The notes under the pieces are model-generated. The model was not told the DNA's origin, ran no database searches, and was given only the letters and a program-made list of their open reading frames with translations. From Alphaproteobacteria bacterium (lineage in GTDB: Bacteria > Pseudomonadota > Alphaproteobacteria > Rhodobacterales > Rhodobacteraceae), in assembly GCA_030431825.1 (NCBI GenBank), contig JAUIIJ010000003.1, forward strand, positions 1 to 64,000: a stretch of 64,000 bases of DNA, read 5' to 3'. The stretch's first letter is position 1; each line of letters starts with the position of its first letter. Position numbers and translations under genes: made by a program. Shown piece after piece: positions 7,882-16,692 of the stretch.

Positions 7882-8340
7882 ATGAAACTATCGACCAAAG
7901 GCAGGTACGCAATGGCTGCGCTTGTCGATATCGCGCTGCAACCCGAGGATGCGCTTGTGACGCTGGGGGATATTTCGCAGCGCCAGAACATTTCACTGCC
8001 TTACCTCGAGCAGTTGTTCGTCAAGCTGCGCCGGGCCGAACTCGTGCAATCGGTACGTGGTCCGGGCGGCGGATATCGCCTGGCCAAGCCGGCGACCGAT
8101 ATCCGTGTTGTCGATGTGCTGGCGGCGGTCGATGAAACGGTCGACGCGATGCACAAGGGGGCGGGCGCGTCGGGCGCCTCTTCGGGCAGTCGCGCGCAAT
8201 CTCTGACCAACCGGCTCTGGGAAAGCATGAGCGCGCATGTCTACGTGTTCCTGCACCAGACCCGATTGTCCGACGTGGTGCGCAACGATCTGGCCCCATG
8301 CCCGGCTGTGCCAAGCCTGTTTGACGTGGTTGATGAATGA
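7882..8340 (+). CDS. iscR: Rrf2-family Fe-S/iron-responsive regulator IscR
   Basis: A 152-residue regulator starting MKLSTKGRYAMAALVDIAL at 7882, the standard Rrf2 start, preceded by a GGGGGAG-type ribosome site. The winged-helix DNA-binding part includes ISLPYLEQLFVKLRRAELV and the wing RGPGGGYRLA. Where E. coli IscR has its three-cysteine cluster ligand motif, this protein has HKGAGASGASSGSRA with no cysteine. Its only cysteine is in DLAPCPAVP near the C-terminus. That matches the single-cysteine IscR described for Rhodobacter. It is the first gene of the suf operon and overlaps the next gene by 4 bases, so it probably regulates the operon. Confidence 0.92.
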   Translation: MKLSTKGRYAMAALVDIALQPEDALVTLGDISQRQNISLPYLEQLFVKLRRAELVQSVRGPGGGYRLAKPATDIRVVDVLAAVDETVDAMHKGAGASGASSGSRAQSLTNRLWESMSAHVYVFLHQTRLSDVVRNDLAPCPAVPSLFDVVDE

Positions 8341-9380
8341 CCCGGACCTATCTCGATCATAACGCGACCATGCCGCTGCGTCCGGAGGCGCGGGCGGCAA
8401 TGATCGCGGCCATGGATGTGGTCGGAAACCCGTCGAGCGTACATGCCGAGGGGCGCGCGGCCAAGGCGCTGATCGAGAGGGCGCGCGCACAGGTTGCGAG
8501 CGCCTTCGGGGCCGAGGGGGCCGATATCGTCTTCACGTCGGGCGCGACCGAGGCCGCGGCGCTGGCGTGCAAGGGGCGCGATTTGCACGGCGCGGCGATC
8601 GAGCATGATGCGGTGGCCGCATGGGTGGACGACACCCTGCCAGTTGCCGAATCGGGGCAGGTGGCCGTGCCCGCGCCATCGGCGTCGGTGTTGCAACTTG
8701 CGAATTCCGAGACCGGGATGTTGCAATCTCTGCCGGACGGGCTCGCGGTGGTGGACGCGACGCAGGCGTTTGGCAAGATTCCGGTTTTCTTCGACGAGAT
8801 GGGGGCGCAGATGGCGCTGATCTCGGCCCACAAACTGGGCGGGCCAAAGGGGGTCGGCGCGCTCGTGATCCGACGGGGCACCGAACTGGCTGCGCAGATT
8901 CGTGGTGGCGGGCAGGAAATGGGGCGTCGGTCCGGCACCGAGAATGTCATCGGAATCGCCGGGTTCGGAGCCGCGGCCGAAGCGGCGGCGCGTGATGTTG
9001 CAGATGGTGCCTGGGCGCGCGTCGATGAATTTAGAAATATTCTAGAAAATGCCCTTGTGGCCGCGGCAAAGAATACTATTTTTGTCGGAATAGGCGCGGC
9101 AAGACTTCCGAACACTTTGTGTTTCTCCAGCCCCGGTTGGAAAGGCGAGACCCAGGTCATGCAGATGGACTTGGCCGGCTTTGCCATCAGCGCCGGTTCC
9201 GCATGTTCCAGCGGCAAGGCCAAGGCGAGCCGGGTGCTGGGCGCGATGGGATATGACGACATCACCGCAGGCAGCGCGATCCGCGTTTCGCTGGGGCTGG
9301 AAACAACGGAAACCGACGTGCTTCGCTTTGCCGATGCATGGTTGGAAAAGGAACAGAAATTTCGCGCCCGCGCGGCGTGA
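8337..9380 (+). CDS. Cysteine desulfurase, NifS/IscS-like
   Basis: A 347-residue class V PLP enzyme that would remove sulfur from L-cysteine and pass it on as a persulfide. Visible motifs are TYLDHNATMPLRP at the start, TSGATEAAALA near 62, the PLP lysine in SAHKLGGPKG near 165, and the loop cysteine in SAGSACSSGKAKAS near 287, the group I (NifS/IscS) type. At about 350 residues it is shorter than classical IscS (about 400). It overlaps iscR by 4 bases and precedes sufB, so it is the first of two desulfurases in this operon; the other is the SufS type at 14430. Confidence 0.88.
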   Translation: MTRTYLDHNATMPLRPEARAAMIAAMDVVGNPSSVHAEGRAAKALIERARAQVASAFGAEGADIVFTSGATEAAALACKGRDLHGAAIEHDAVAAWVDDTLPVAESGQVAVPAPSASVLQLANSETGMLQSLPDGLAVVDATQAFGKIPVFFDEMGAQMALISAHKLGGPKGVGALVIRRGTELAAQIRGGGQEMGRRSGTENVIGIAGFGAAAEAAARDVADGAWARVDEFRNILENALVAAAKNTIFVGIGAARLPNTLCFSSPGWKGETQVMQMDLAGFAISAGSACSSGKAKASRVLGAMGYDDITAGSAIRVSLGLETTETDVLRFADAWLEKEQKFRARAA

Positions 9381-9396
9381 GTGAAGGAGAGTGCCC

Positions 9397-10920
9397 ATGA
9401 CCATGGTGGACCAGACACAAGTCAAGGAAGGTGTCGATCAGGACACGGTGGATGCCGTGCGCGAGGTTGGCGGGGCCTATAAATACGGCTGGGAAACCGA
9501 GATCGAAATGGAGTACGCCCCCAAGGGGCTGACGCCGGACATCGTGCGGTTGATCTCTCAGAAGAATGAGGAACCCCAGTGGATGACCGATTGGCGGCTC
9601 GCGGCCTACGAGCGCTGGTTGCAAAAGGAAGAGCCCGACTGGGCCATGGTCGATTACCCGGAGATCGATTTTCAGGATCAATATTACTATGCCCGCCCCA
9701 AGAGCATGGAGGTCAAGCCCAAGTCGCTGGACGAGGTCGATCCCAAGCTGCTGGCAACCTATGAAAAGCTGGGTATCCCGCTCAAGGAACAGATGATCCT
9801 TGCCGGGGTCGAAGGTGCCGAGGCGGTCCCTGCGGAAGGGCGCAAGGTGGCGGTGGATGCGGTGTTTGATTCGGTGTCCGTGGGTACCACGTTCCAGGCG
9901 GAACTGAAAAAGGCAGGGGTGATCTTCTGCTCGATTTCCGAAGCGATCCGTGAACATCCCGAACTGGTCAGGAAATATCTCGGAAGCGTCGTGCCGGTCA
10001 GTGACAATTTCTATGCCACGCTGAACAGCGCGGTGTTCTCGGATGGCTCGTTCGTTTACGTGCCGCCGGGCGTGCGCTGCCCGATGGAGTTGAGCACCTA
10101 TTTCCGCATCAACGCCGAAAACACCGGCCAGTTCGAACGCACGCTGATCATCGCGGACAAGGGCAGCTATGTGTCCTATCTCGAAGGGTGCACCGCGCCG
10201 GCCCGCGACATCGCGCAACTGCACGCGGCGGTGGTGGAAATCATCGTCGAGGAAGACGCAGAGGTGAAATACTCCACCGTTCAGAACTGGTTCCCCGGCG
10301 ATGAGAACGGCAAGGGCGGCATCTATAACTTTGTCACCAAGCGCGCCGATTGCCGCGGCGACCGCTCCAAGGTGATGTGGACGCAGGTCGAAACCGGAAG
10401 TGCGGTGACCTGGAAATACCCGTCCTGCATCCTGCGCGGCGACGACAGCCAGGGCGAATTCTATTCGATCGCCATCGCCAACAACCACCAGCAGGCGGAC
10501 ACCGGCACCAAGATGGTGCATCTGGGCAAGAACACCAAGTCTCGCATCGTTTCCAAGGGGATCAGTGCAGGCGTTGCCCAGAACACCTATCGCGGTCTGG
10601 TGTCGATGCATCCCAAGGCCAGGGATTCGCGGAATTATACCCAGTGCGACTCGTTGCTAATCGGCGACAAATGCGGAGCGCACACCGTTCCCTATATCGA
10701 GGTCAAGAACAACTCGTCCCGCGTCGAACACGAAGCGACGACGTCAAAGGTGGATGACGATCAGCTGTTCTATTGCCGCAGCCGGGGCATGGACGAGGAA
10801 GAGGCCGTCGCGCTCGTGGTCAACGGGTTCTGCAAGGACGTGCTTCAGGCGCTGCCGATGGAATTCGCGATGGAAGCGCAGCAACTGGTGGCGATTTCGC
10901 TTGAGGGGTCGGTTGGCTAG
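9397..10920 (+). CDS. sufB: Fe-S cluster assembly scaffold protein SufB
   Basis: A 507-residue SufB, the main scaffold subunit of the SufBC2D complex, on which Fe-S clusters are built in the cytoplasm. The sequence shows the family patterns [50 protein letters not shown] and the C-terminal [12 protein letters not shown]. The start at ATG 9397 fits AGGAGAG at 9386-9391; an ATG two codons later is possible. It lies 16 bases after the desulfurase gene. Length and motifs are normal. Confidence 0.95.
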   Translation: MTMVDQTQVKEGVDQDTVDAVREVGGAYKYGWETEIEMEYAPKGLTPDIVRLISQKNEEPQWMTDWRLAAYERWLQKEEPDWAMVDYPEIDFQDQYYYARPKSMEVKPKSLDEVDPKLLATYEKLGIPLKEQMILAGVEGAEAVPAEGRKVAVDAVFDSVSVGTTFQAELKKAGVIFCSISEAIREHPELVRKYLGSVVPVSDNFYATLNSAVFSDGSFVYVPPGVRCPMELSTYFRINAENTGQFERTLIIADKGSYVSYLEGCTAPARDIAQLHAAVVEIIVEEDAEVKYSTVQNWFPGDENGKGGIYNFVTKRADCRGDRSKVMWTQVETGSAVTWKYPSCILRGDDSQGEFYSIAIANNHQQADTGTKMVHLGKNTKSRIVSKGISAGVAQNTYRGLVSMHPKARDSRNYTQCDSLLIGDKCGAHTVPYIEVKNNSSRVEHEATTSKVDDDQLFYCRSRGMDEEEAVALVVNGFCKDVLQALPMEFAMEAQQLVAISLEGSVG

Positions 10921-10962
10921 CAACACCGGACCGGCGCGCCCCGGAGCCATTCAGGAGAGAAC

Positions 10963-11277
10963 ATGATCATCACAACCACGCCATCTGTCGAAGGCCATCG
11001 GATATCGGATTACAAGGGCATCGTCGTGGGCGAGGCCATCATGGGTGCCAATGTGGTGCGCGACATGTTCGCCTCGATCACCGATGTCGTCGGCGGGCGC
11101 TCGGGCGCCTATGAAGGCAAGTTGCAGCACGCCCGCGATACCGCGCTGCGCGAACTGGAAGAGCGTGCCGCCGAAAAAGGTGCAAATGCCGTGGTCGGGG
11201 TTGATCTGGATTACGAGGTCGTTGGTAAATCGATGCTGATGGTGTCCGCTTCGGGCACCGCAGTGGTGATCGGCTGA
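10963..11277 (+). CDS. YbjQ/UPF0145-family protein (heavy-metal-binding domain)
   Basis: A 104-residue protein beginning [19 protein letters not shown] and containing [29 protein letters not shown] and [16 protein letters not shown] in pieces, the full pattern of the YbjQ/DUF74 family. Members form ring-like oligomers and have been proposed to bind metals; the role is not settled. Its place between sufB and sufC, with 42- and 52-base gaps, suggests co-expression with the Fe-S operon and perhaps a link to metal supply, which is an inference. Confidence 0.88.
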   Translation: MIITTTPSVEGHRISDYKGIVVGEAIMGANVVRDMFASITDVVGGRSGAYEGKLQHARDTALRELEERAAEKGANAVVGVDLDYEVVGKSMLMVSASGTAVVIG

Positions 11278-11329
11278 CGGCAGGATATATGGCGGCGCCC
11301 GTCGCTGCAGAGACGCAAGGAATAGAATA

Positions 11330-12085
11330 ATGTTGGAAATCAAGAATCTGCATGTGAAACTTGAAGAAGAAGACAAGCAGATCCTCAAGGGTGTCGACCT
11401 GACGGTCGAGGCGGGCAAGGTGCATGCGATCATGGGGCCGAACGGGTCCGGCAAATCGACCCTGTCCTATGTGCTGTCCGGCCGTGACGGCTATGAAGTC
11501 ACTGACGGCAGCGCGACGCTGGGCGATCAGGACCTGCTCGATCTGGAACCCGAAGAGCGCGCCGCCGCCGGCCTGTTCCTGGCGTTCCAGTATCCGGTTG
11601 AAATTCCGGGTGTGGGCAACATGACCTTTCTGCGCACCGCAGTGAACGCCCAACGCAAGGCGCGCGGCGAGGAAGAGATGAGTGCCGCCGATTTCCTCAA
11701 ACTGGTGCGCGAGCGGGCCAAGGCGCTGAAGATCGACGCCGAGATGCTCAAGCGTCCGGTGAATGTGGGCTTTTCCGGTGGCGAGAAAAAGCGCAACGAG
11801 ATCCTGCAGATGGCGATGCTTGAACCCCGGATGTGCATCCTCGACGAGACCGACAGCGGTCTTGACGTTGACGCGATGAAACTGGTGTCCGAGGGCGTGA
11901 ACGCCCTGCGCAGCGAGGGCCGCGGCTTCCTGGTTATCACGCATTATCAAAGACTTCTGGATCACATCAAACCCGACGTCGTGCATATCATGGCGGACGG
12001 CCGCATCGTGAAGTCGGGTGGTCCCGAACTGGCGCTCGAAGTCGAGCATAACGGCTATTCCGACATCCTGTCCGAGGTGGCGTAA
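11330..12085 (+). CDS. sufC: Fe-S assembly ATPase SufC
   Basis: A 251-residue ABC-type ATPase that drives the SufBC2D scaffold; it is cytoplasmic, not a transporter. Walker A is GPNGSGKST near residue 33, the signature is FSGGEKKRNE near 145, and Walker B is MCILDETDSGLD near 168. The ETDSGLDVDA sequence is specific to SufC. Its stop codon overlaps the sufD start codon by one base (TAATG), giving tight coupling. Confidence 0.96.
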   Translation: MLEIKNLHVKLEEEDKQILKGVDLTVEAGKVHAIMGPNGSGKSTLSYVLSGRDGYEVTDGSATLGDQDLLDLEPEERAAAGLFLAFQYPVEIPGVGNMTFLRTAVNAQRKARGEEEMSAADFLKLVRERAKALKIDAEMLKRPVNVGFSGGEKKRNEILQMAMLEPRMCILDETDSGLDVDAMKLVSEGVNALRSEGRGFLVITHYQRLLDHIKPDVVHIMADGRIVKSGGPELALEVEHNGYSDILSEVA

Positions 12086-13365
12086 TGGCATTGCCCGAGC
12101 AGAAGCAAAGCGCGACCGACACGCGCCTCGCGGGTCTCGCGCTGCCGACCGGCGGCTGGATCGAGAGCAACCGGCGCGAGGCCCTGGGCCGCGTGACCTC
12201 GATGGGCCTGCCGCAACGGCGGGATGAATACTGGAAATACACACGGCCCGACATGTTGCTTGATGCGGCCGCGCCGCAGGCCGCGCTGCTCGAAAGCGGT
12301 GAAAGCCCGGTCTTTGACGAGATCGACAGCCTGAAAGTCGTTTTCGTCGACGGGGTCTTCGATGCCGAGGCGTCCGACGACCTGTCGCTGGACAACGTGA
12401 CGATCGAACGGCTGGCGGATATCGGTGCCTCCGACATTCACTGGGCCAAGTCGCTCTACGGCGAGCTGGAGGCAGCGGGCCAGAAGCCGGTCGAGCGTCC
12501 CTTTGCCGCGCTGAACACGGCCTTTGCGAGCGATGGGATCGTCATCCATGTGACCGGCAGGCCGAGCAAGCCGATCAGCCTGGTTTATCGTCATGAATCA
12601 GAGAGTTCCGATGCGATCATGCACCATCTTCTGCGGGTCGAGAGCGGCGCGGAACTGACGCTGCTTGAAACCGGACCCGCGGCGGCGCGGTTCAATCATT
12701 GTACCGAGGTCGATATCGCCGACGGTGGCACCCTGCACCATGTCCGCGCGCAGGGACGCGATCATGAACGCAAGGCCGTCACCCACATGTTCGCGCGGTT
12801 GGGGCAGGAGTCGGTATTCAAGTCCTTTACCCTGACGGTCAACGGCGTGCTGACGCGCAATGAATGCGTGATCGAGTTGACCGGCGACGATGCCATTGCC
12901 CATGTGGCGGGCGCCTGCGTCGGAGACGGTGAATTCCACCATGATGACACGGTGTTCATCACCCATGACGCGGTGAACTGCGAGAGCCGTCAGGTCTTCA
13001 AGAAGGTGCTTCGGAACGGTGCGACCGGTGTGTTCCAGGGCAAGATTCTCGTCAAGGCGGGGGCTCAGAAAACCGACGGCTATCAGATCAGCCAGTCACT
13101 CCTGCTGGATGGCGACAGCCAGTTCCTCGCCAAGCCCGAGCTGGAAATCTATGCCGATGACGTCGCCTGTTCTCATGGTTCGACCAGCGGTGCCATCGAT
13201 GAAGAGGCGTTGTTCTATCTGCGCTCGCGCGGCGTGCCTGAAAGCACTGCGACCGACCTGCTGACCCTCGCGTTTCTTGCCGAGGCGGTGGACGAGATCG
13301 AGAACAAGCAGCTTGCCGAGGATATCGTGACGCGACTGGAAAACTGGCTGGCGCGCCGCCGCTGA
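12085..13365 (+). CDS. sufD: Fe-S assembly protein SufD
   Basis: A 426-residue partner of SufB. The N-terminus is variable (PQRRDEYWKYTRPDML near 39 is the typical entry motif). The C-terminal beta-helix part has VGDGEFHHDDTVFITHD, VFKKVLRNGATGVFQGKILV in parts, KTDGYQISQSLLL, and CSHGSTSGAIDEEALFYLRS, which are conserved between SufD and SufB. The histidine in CSHGST is the conserved SufD residue. It ends in a one-base overlap with the next membrane protein gene. Confidence 0.95.
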   Translation: MALPEQKQSATDTRLAGLALPTGGWIESNRREALGRVTSMGLPQRRDEYWKYTRPDMLLDAAAPQAALLESGESPVFDEIDSLKVVFVDGVFDAEASDDLSLDNVTIERLADIGASDIHWAKSLYGELEAAGQKPVERPFAALNTAFASDGIVIHVTGRPSKPISLVYRHESESSDAIMHHLLRVESGAELTLLETGPAAARFNHCTEVDIADGGTLHHVRAQGRDHERKAVTHMFARLGQESVFKSFTLTVNGVLTRNECVIELTGDDAIAHVAGACVGDGEFHHDDTVFITHDAVNCESRQVFKKVLRNGATGVFQGKILVKAGAQKTDGYQISQSLLLDGDSQFLAKPELEIYADDVACSHGSTSGAIDEEALFYLRSRGVPESTATDLLTLAFLAEAVDEIENKQLAEDIVTRLENWLARRR

Positions 13366-13850
13366 TGTCGGTGACGTCGGACATCACGGCCACCTATCGC
13401 GGTCCGCGCCGTGTCATGCGGCGGTTGCTGGCGATGGGCGAGCGCGAGGATCGTGCGCTTGTCATTCTCATGGGGGCCTGCCTGATCGTGTTCATCGCGC
13501 AGATGCCGCGCCTGTCGCGCGAGGCGCATCTGACCGGGCAGGAGCTCAACATGCTTCTGGGCGGGGCCTTGCTTGGCTGGATATTCCTTGCGCCGCTGCT
13601 GCTCTATGCCCTCGCGGCCCTGAGCCATCTGATCGCGCGACTGATCGGCGGGAAGGGGAGCTGGTATGGTGCACGGCTCGCCTTGTTCTGGTCGTTTCTG
13701 GCCTCGACTCCCGTGTTGCTCTTGCATGGGCTGGTGGCCGGGTTTATCGGTCCGGGGCCGGGCTTGCAGGCGGTCGGATTGATCTGGATTGTCGTTTTTG
13801 CCTGGTTTTGGATTGCCAGCCTGCTGCAAGCAGAGGAACCTGTATCATGA
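13365..13850 (+). CDS. YIP1-like membrane protein
   Basis: A 161-residue integral membrane protein with about four hydrophobic segments (about residues 32-48, 65-90, 106-128, 133-153). The arrangement resembles bacterial YIP1 domain proteins. It is encoded with a one-base overlap after sufD and a 4-base overlap before a second membrane protein of similar design. No catalytic residues are seen. The position suggests co-expression with Fe-S assembly, but the molecular role is unknown. Confidence 0.7.
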   Translation: MSVTSDITATYRGPRRVMRRLLAMGEREDRALVILMGACLIVFIAQMPRLSREAHLTGQELNMLLGGALLGWIFLAPLLLYALAALSHLIARLIGGKGSWYGARLALFWSFLASTPVLLLHGLVAGFIGPGPGLQAVGLIWIVVFAWFWIASLLQAEEPVS

Positions 13851-14437
13851 CGCCGTCCTTCCTGCGTGACCTTGTCGTGTTGACCATCAAGTCTCCGGCA
13901 GAAGCGGCGCGCCTCCTGCTCGGTCTGAGCGTCCCGCGCGAGGCGCTTTGGACAGGGCTGGCGCTTGTCGCCGTTCTCAATGGCCTGCTTTTTGCCCTTA
14001 CGAACCTTCTGGTTCCCGGTCCGTCACCACTGCCCGAAGTGTTCCTTGTGCCCTCGCTCTACACGGTTCTGGTGGCCGGCGGGCTGCTTTTGAGCATCTA
14101 CGCGCTGTACTGGACCGGGCGTTTGATGGGGGGCACCGGAACGCTCGATGAGATCATGCTGGCGATCCTCTGGCTCCAGGGGCTGCGCGTTGTGCTGATG
14201 GTGATTGTCATCGTGCTGATCATGACGGTCCCGGCGCTTTCGGCGCTGCTCGTCTTTGCCGCGTCAATCTACGGGCTTTATATCCTGGTGCATTTTGTCA
14301 ACCAGGCGCATCGGCTGGAGTCCCTGCCGAAATCTGCCGGTGTACTTGTCGCCTCGACCGCGGCGATCCTGCTGGGTCTGACCCTGCTCATCTCCCTGTT
14401 CGGGGGGCCAACTTCAGGATTATCCGCCAATGTATGA
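13847..14437 (+). CDS. YIP1-family membrane protein
   Basis: A 196-residue membrane protein from the ATG at 13847 (MTPSFLRDLVVLTIKSPAEA), a start that overlaps the previous stop as ATGA. The opening helix followed by five hydrophobic segments (about residues 34-60, 68-90, 100-120, 125-152, 165-190) fits the bacterial YIP1 family. It overlaps sufS by 8 bases. Paired YIP1-like proteins inside a suf operon are a notable feature; a membrane anchoring or trafficking role cannot be shown from sequence. Confidence 0.75.
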   Translation: MTPSFLRDLVVLTIKSPAEAARLLLGLSVPREALWTGLALVAVLNGLLFALTNLLVPGPSPLPEVFLVPSLYTVLVAGGLLLSIYALYWTGRLMGGTGTLDEIMLAILWLQGLRVVLMVIVIVLIMTVPALSALLVFAASIYGLYILVHFVNQAHRLESLPKSAGVLVASTAAILLGLTLLISLFGGPTSGLSANV

Positions 14438-15650
14438 CGTTCAAAAGATCCGCTCCGAGTTTCCCATCCTGTCGCGCGAGGTCAACGGCAAGCCGCTGAC
14501 CTATCTGGACAACGGTGCGTCGGCGCAGAAACCGCAGGTGGTCATCGACGCGGTGACGCGTGGATATGCCGAGGAATATGCCAATGTCCACCGCGGGTTG
14601 CATTACCTGTCCAACCTGTCGACCGAGAAATACGAGGCGGTGCGCGGCACCGTCGCCCGGTTTCTCAACGCGGCCTCCGAAGATGAGATCGTACTGAATT
14701 CCGGCACCACCGAAGGGATCAACATGATCGCCTACGGCTGGGCCATGCCGCGCCTTGAGGCGGGCGACGAAATCCTGCTGTCGGTCATGGAGCACCACGC
14801 AAATATCGTGCCCTGGCATTTTCTGCGCGAGCGGAAAGGCGTCGTGCTCAAATGGGTGGATGTCGATGCCGCCGGCGCACTGGACCCGCAGGCGGTGATC
14901 GATGCGATCACGCCACGCACTAGGTTGGTGGCGATCACGCAGCTGTCGAATGTTCTGGGCACGCGGGTCGACGTCAAGACCATCACCCGAGCGGCGCAGG
15001 CAATGGGCGTGCCGGTGCTGATCGATGGCAGCCAGGCGGCGGTGCACATGCCGGTGGATGTTCAGGACATTGGCTGCGACTTCTACGCGATCACCGGTCA
15101 CAAGCTCTATGGCCCCTCGGGATCCGGGGCGATCTATGTCAAATCCGATCGCCTCGCGGAAATGCGCCCCTTCATGGGCGGCGGCGACATGATCAAGGAA
15201 GTCAGCAAGGATGCCGTCGTCTACAACGATCCTCCGATGAAATTCGAGGCGGGAACGCCAGGTATCGTGCAGACCATCGGCCTGGGGGTTGCGCTGGAAT
15301 ACCTGATGGAGCTCGGCATGGAACATGTGGCCGCCCACGAGGATCGGCTGCGCGACTATGCGCGAACACGGCTCGACGGGCTGAACTGGCTTCAGGTACA
15401 GGGCACCACGCCGGACAAGGCGGCGATTTTCTCGTTCACGCTGGACGGGGCCGCGCATGCGCACGACATCTCGACGATCCTCGACAAGCGCGGTGTCGCG
15501 GTGCGGGCAGGGCACCATTGTGCCGGTCCCCTGATGGATCATCTCGGTCTCACGGCCACCTGCCGGGCCTCGTTCGGGCTCTACAACACCGAAGAGGAGG
15601 TGGATACGCTGGTGGAGGCGCTGGAACTCGCGCACGAACTCTTCGCGTAA
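14430..15650 (+). CDS. sufS: SufS-type cysteine desulfurase
   Basis: A 406-residue group II desulfurase. It begins MYDVQKIRSEFPILSREVNG with TYLDNGASAQKP, holds its PLP lysine in ITGHKLYGPSGSGAI near residue 226, and has the catalytic cysteine in RAGHHCAGPLMDHLG near 363, the SufS pattern. Group II enzymes usually need SufE or SufU as sulfur acceptor; neither gene is in this operon within the window. It ends the operon: a 157-base gap and a tRNA gene follow. Confidence 0.95.
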   Translation: MYDVQKIRSEFPILSREVNGKPLTYLDNGASAQKPQVVIDAVTRGYAEEYANVHRGLHYLSNLSTEKYEAVRGTVARFLNAASEDEIVLNSGTTEGINMIAYGWAMPRLEAGDEILLSVMEHHANIVPWHFLRERKGVVLKWVDVDAAGALDPQAVIDAITPRTRLVAITQLSNVLGTRVDVKTITRAAQAMGVPVLIDGSQAAVHMPVDVQDIGCDFYAITGHKLYGPSGSGAIYVKSDRLAEMRPFMGGGDMIKEVSKDAVVYNDPPMKFEAGTPGIVQTIGLGVALEYLMELGMEHVAAHEDRLRDYARTRLDGLNWLQVQGTTPDKAAIFSFTLDGAAHAHDISTILDKRGVAVRAGHHCAGPLMDHLGLTATCRASFGLYNTEEEVDTLVEALELAHELFA

Positions 15651-15807
15651 ATCCGCATGAAGTTTCCCGTTGCGGGTCCGGCGACGCCCGGGTATAGATC
15701 CCGCAAGTGCAGCGTGATCCACATGGGGCGCCGCCAATACGAAATACGCCGCTCGAATCTCGAGGCGAAGCATCACCGATGGTTCTCCGAAGGTCAGGGC
15801 ACAACGC

Positions 15808-15884
15808 GGACCCATAGCTCAGCTGGATAGAGTGTCGCCCTCCGAAGGCGAAGGTCGTAGGTTCGAATCCTACTGGGTCCGCCA
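15808..15884 (+). tRNA. tRNA-Arg (anticodon CCG)
   Basis: A 77-base cloverleaf. The acceptor stem GGACCCA pairs with TGGGTCC before the G discriminator and an encoded CCA. The D arm is GCTCAGCTGGATAGAG, the anticodon stem TCGCC/GGCGA encloses loop CTCCGAA (anticodon CCG, reading CGG), and the T arm is GTAGG-TTCGAAT-CCTAC. All stems pair well. Confidence 0.96.
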
Positions 15885-15975
15885 ATACCTTCGTTGTCTT
15901 GAAGCAGGAATGTCCGCTCCACCGCGACCGTGTGCCCAAGCCGGGTCATCTGCGGTCTCGCGAGCGGCGTCCGAG

Positions 15976-16692
15976 TCAATTCCGGCTGGCGAGCCAGTTG
16001 TCCAGATCGCGCTGTGCTGCTTCCAGGGTTTCGATATTGATGGTGTGTGTGACCAGTGCACGGTTGAGCGCGCGCACACGCTTGTTCAGCGTCAGGGCCT
16101 CGTCTGTGCCTGACGCCACGCCCAGCTTTTCATACAGAGACAAAAGCCGGTTCTGGACGGTTCTGAGCGACATGCCGCGCCGCTCGGCGATCAGCTTGTC
16201 CTGAAGTCCGAGCGCAAGGTCGACCAAAACGTCGAATTCGCTTTCGTCGAGCCGGCCGCGCGGCGAGGCGCTGCGCCTCTGCAAACGGTGAATCTCGCGA
16301 TCGACCATGATCTGCCCCTCAAGGAGCACCGCCCGCAATGCCAGCTTGAGCCGCGCCCGCGAGGCGGTCTTGAGCACGTAGCCATAAGCGCTGTCTTCCG
16401 GAACGACCTGGGCAATGCCACGCAGATATGCGTCGTCGGCGTAGTTCGACCAGAACAGGATCCGGCTTTGTGGCCGTTCGGCCCAGATCGTGCGGGCGGC
16501 CTCGATCCCGTTGCGATGTGTCATCTGAAGGTCCATCACGATGGCATCGATGCCGGTCAGTCGCGCCGCAGCCTCGCCCTCGGACCCGTCGGCGGCGTGC
16601 AGGATCTCCGTGACCTCGGGCAGGGCTTCGGCCAAAGCGTCGTGAAGGTATGTTGCATGGAACTGGTCGTCCTCGACGATCAGCACCTTCAT
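15976..16692 (-). CDS. Two-component response regulator, NarL/LuxR-like
   Basis: A 238-residue regulator starting MKVLIVEDDQ at 16692; a longer start is ruled out by the ATGA overlap with the kinase gene. The receiver domain has acidic residues E8/D9, the phospho-acceptor D54 in AIVMDLQM, and the switch lysine in YVLKTAS near 104. The C-terminal helix-turn-helix reads LIAERRGMSLRTVQNRLLSL, a LuxR-like but atypical version, preceded by a linker rich in arginine. It is the cognate partner of the kinase at 16689 and probably acts on the divergent sugar transporter operon; that target is inferred from position only. Confidence 0.85.
   Translation of the reverse strand: MKVLIVEDDQFHATYLHDALAEALPEVTEILHAADGSEGEAAARLTGIDAIVMDLQMTHRNGIEAARTIWAERPQSRILFWSNYADDAYLRGIAQVVPEDSAYGYVLKTASRARLKLALRAVLLEGQIMVDREIHRLQRRSASPRGRLDESEFDVLVDLALGLQDKLIAERRGMSLRTVQNRLLSLYEKLGVASGTDEALTLNKRVRALNRALVTHTINIETLEAAQRDLDNWLASRN

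Noticed and set aside
9262-10611. A 449-codon reverse frame
   Set aside because: Antisense to sufB; no recognisable features.
14388-15815. A 475-codon reverse frame
   Set aside because: Antisense to sufS and histidine-rich, typical of reverse reading of a GC-rich gene.
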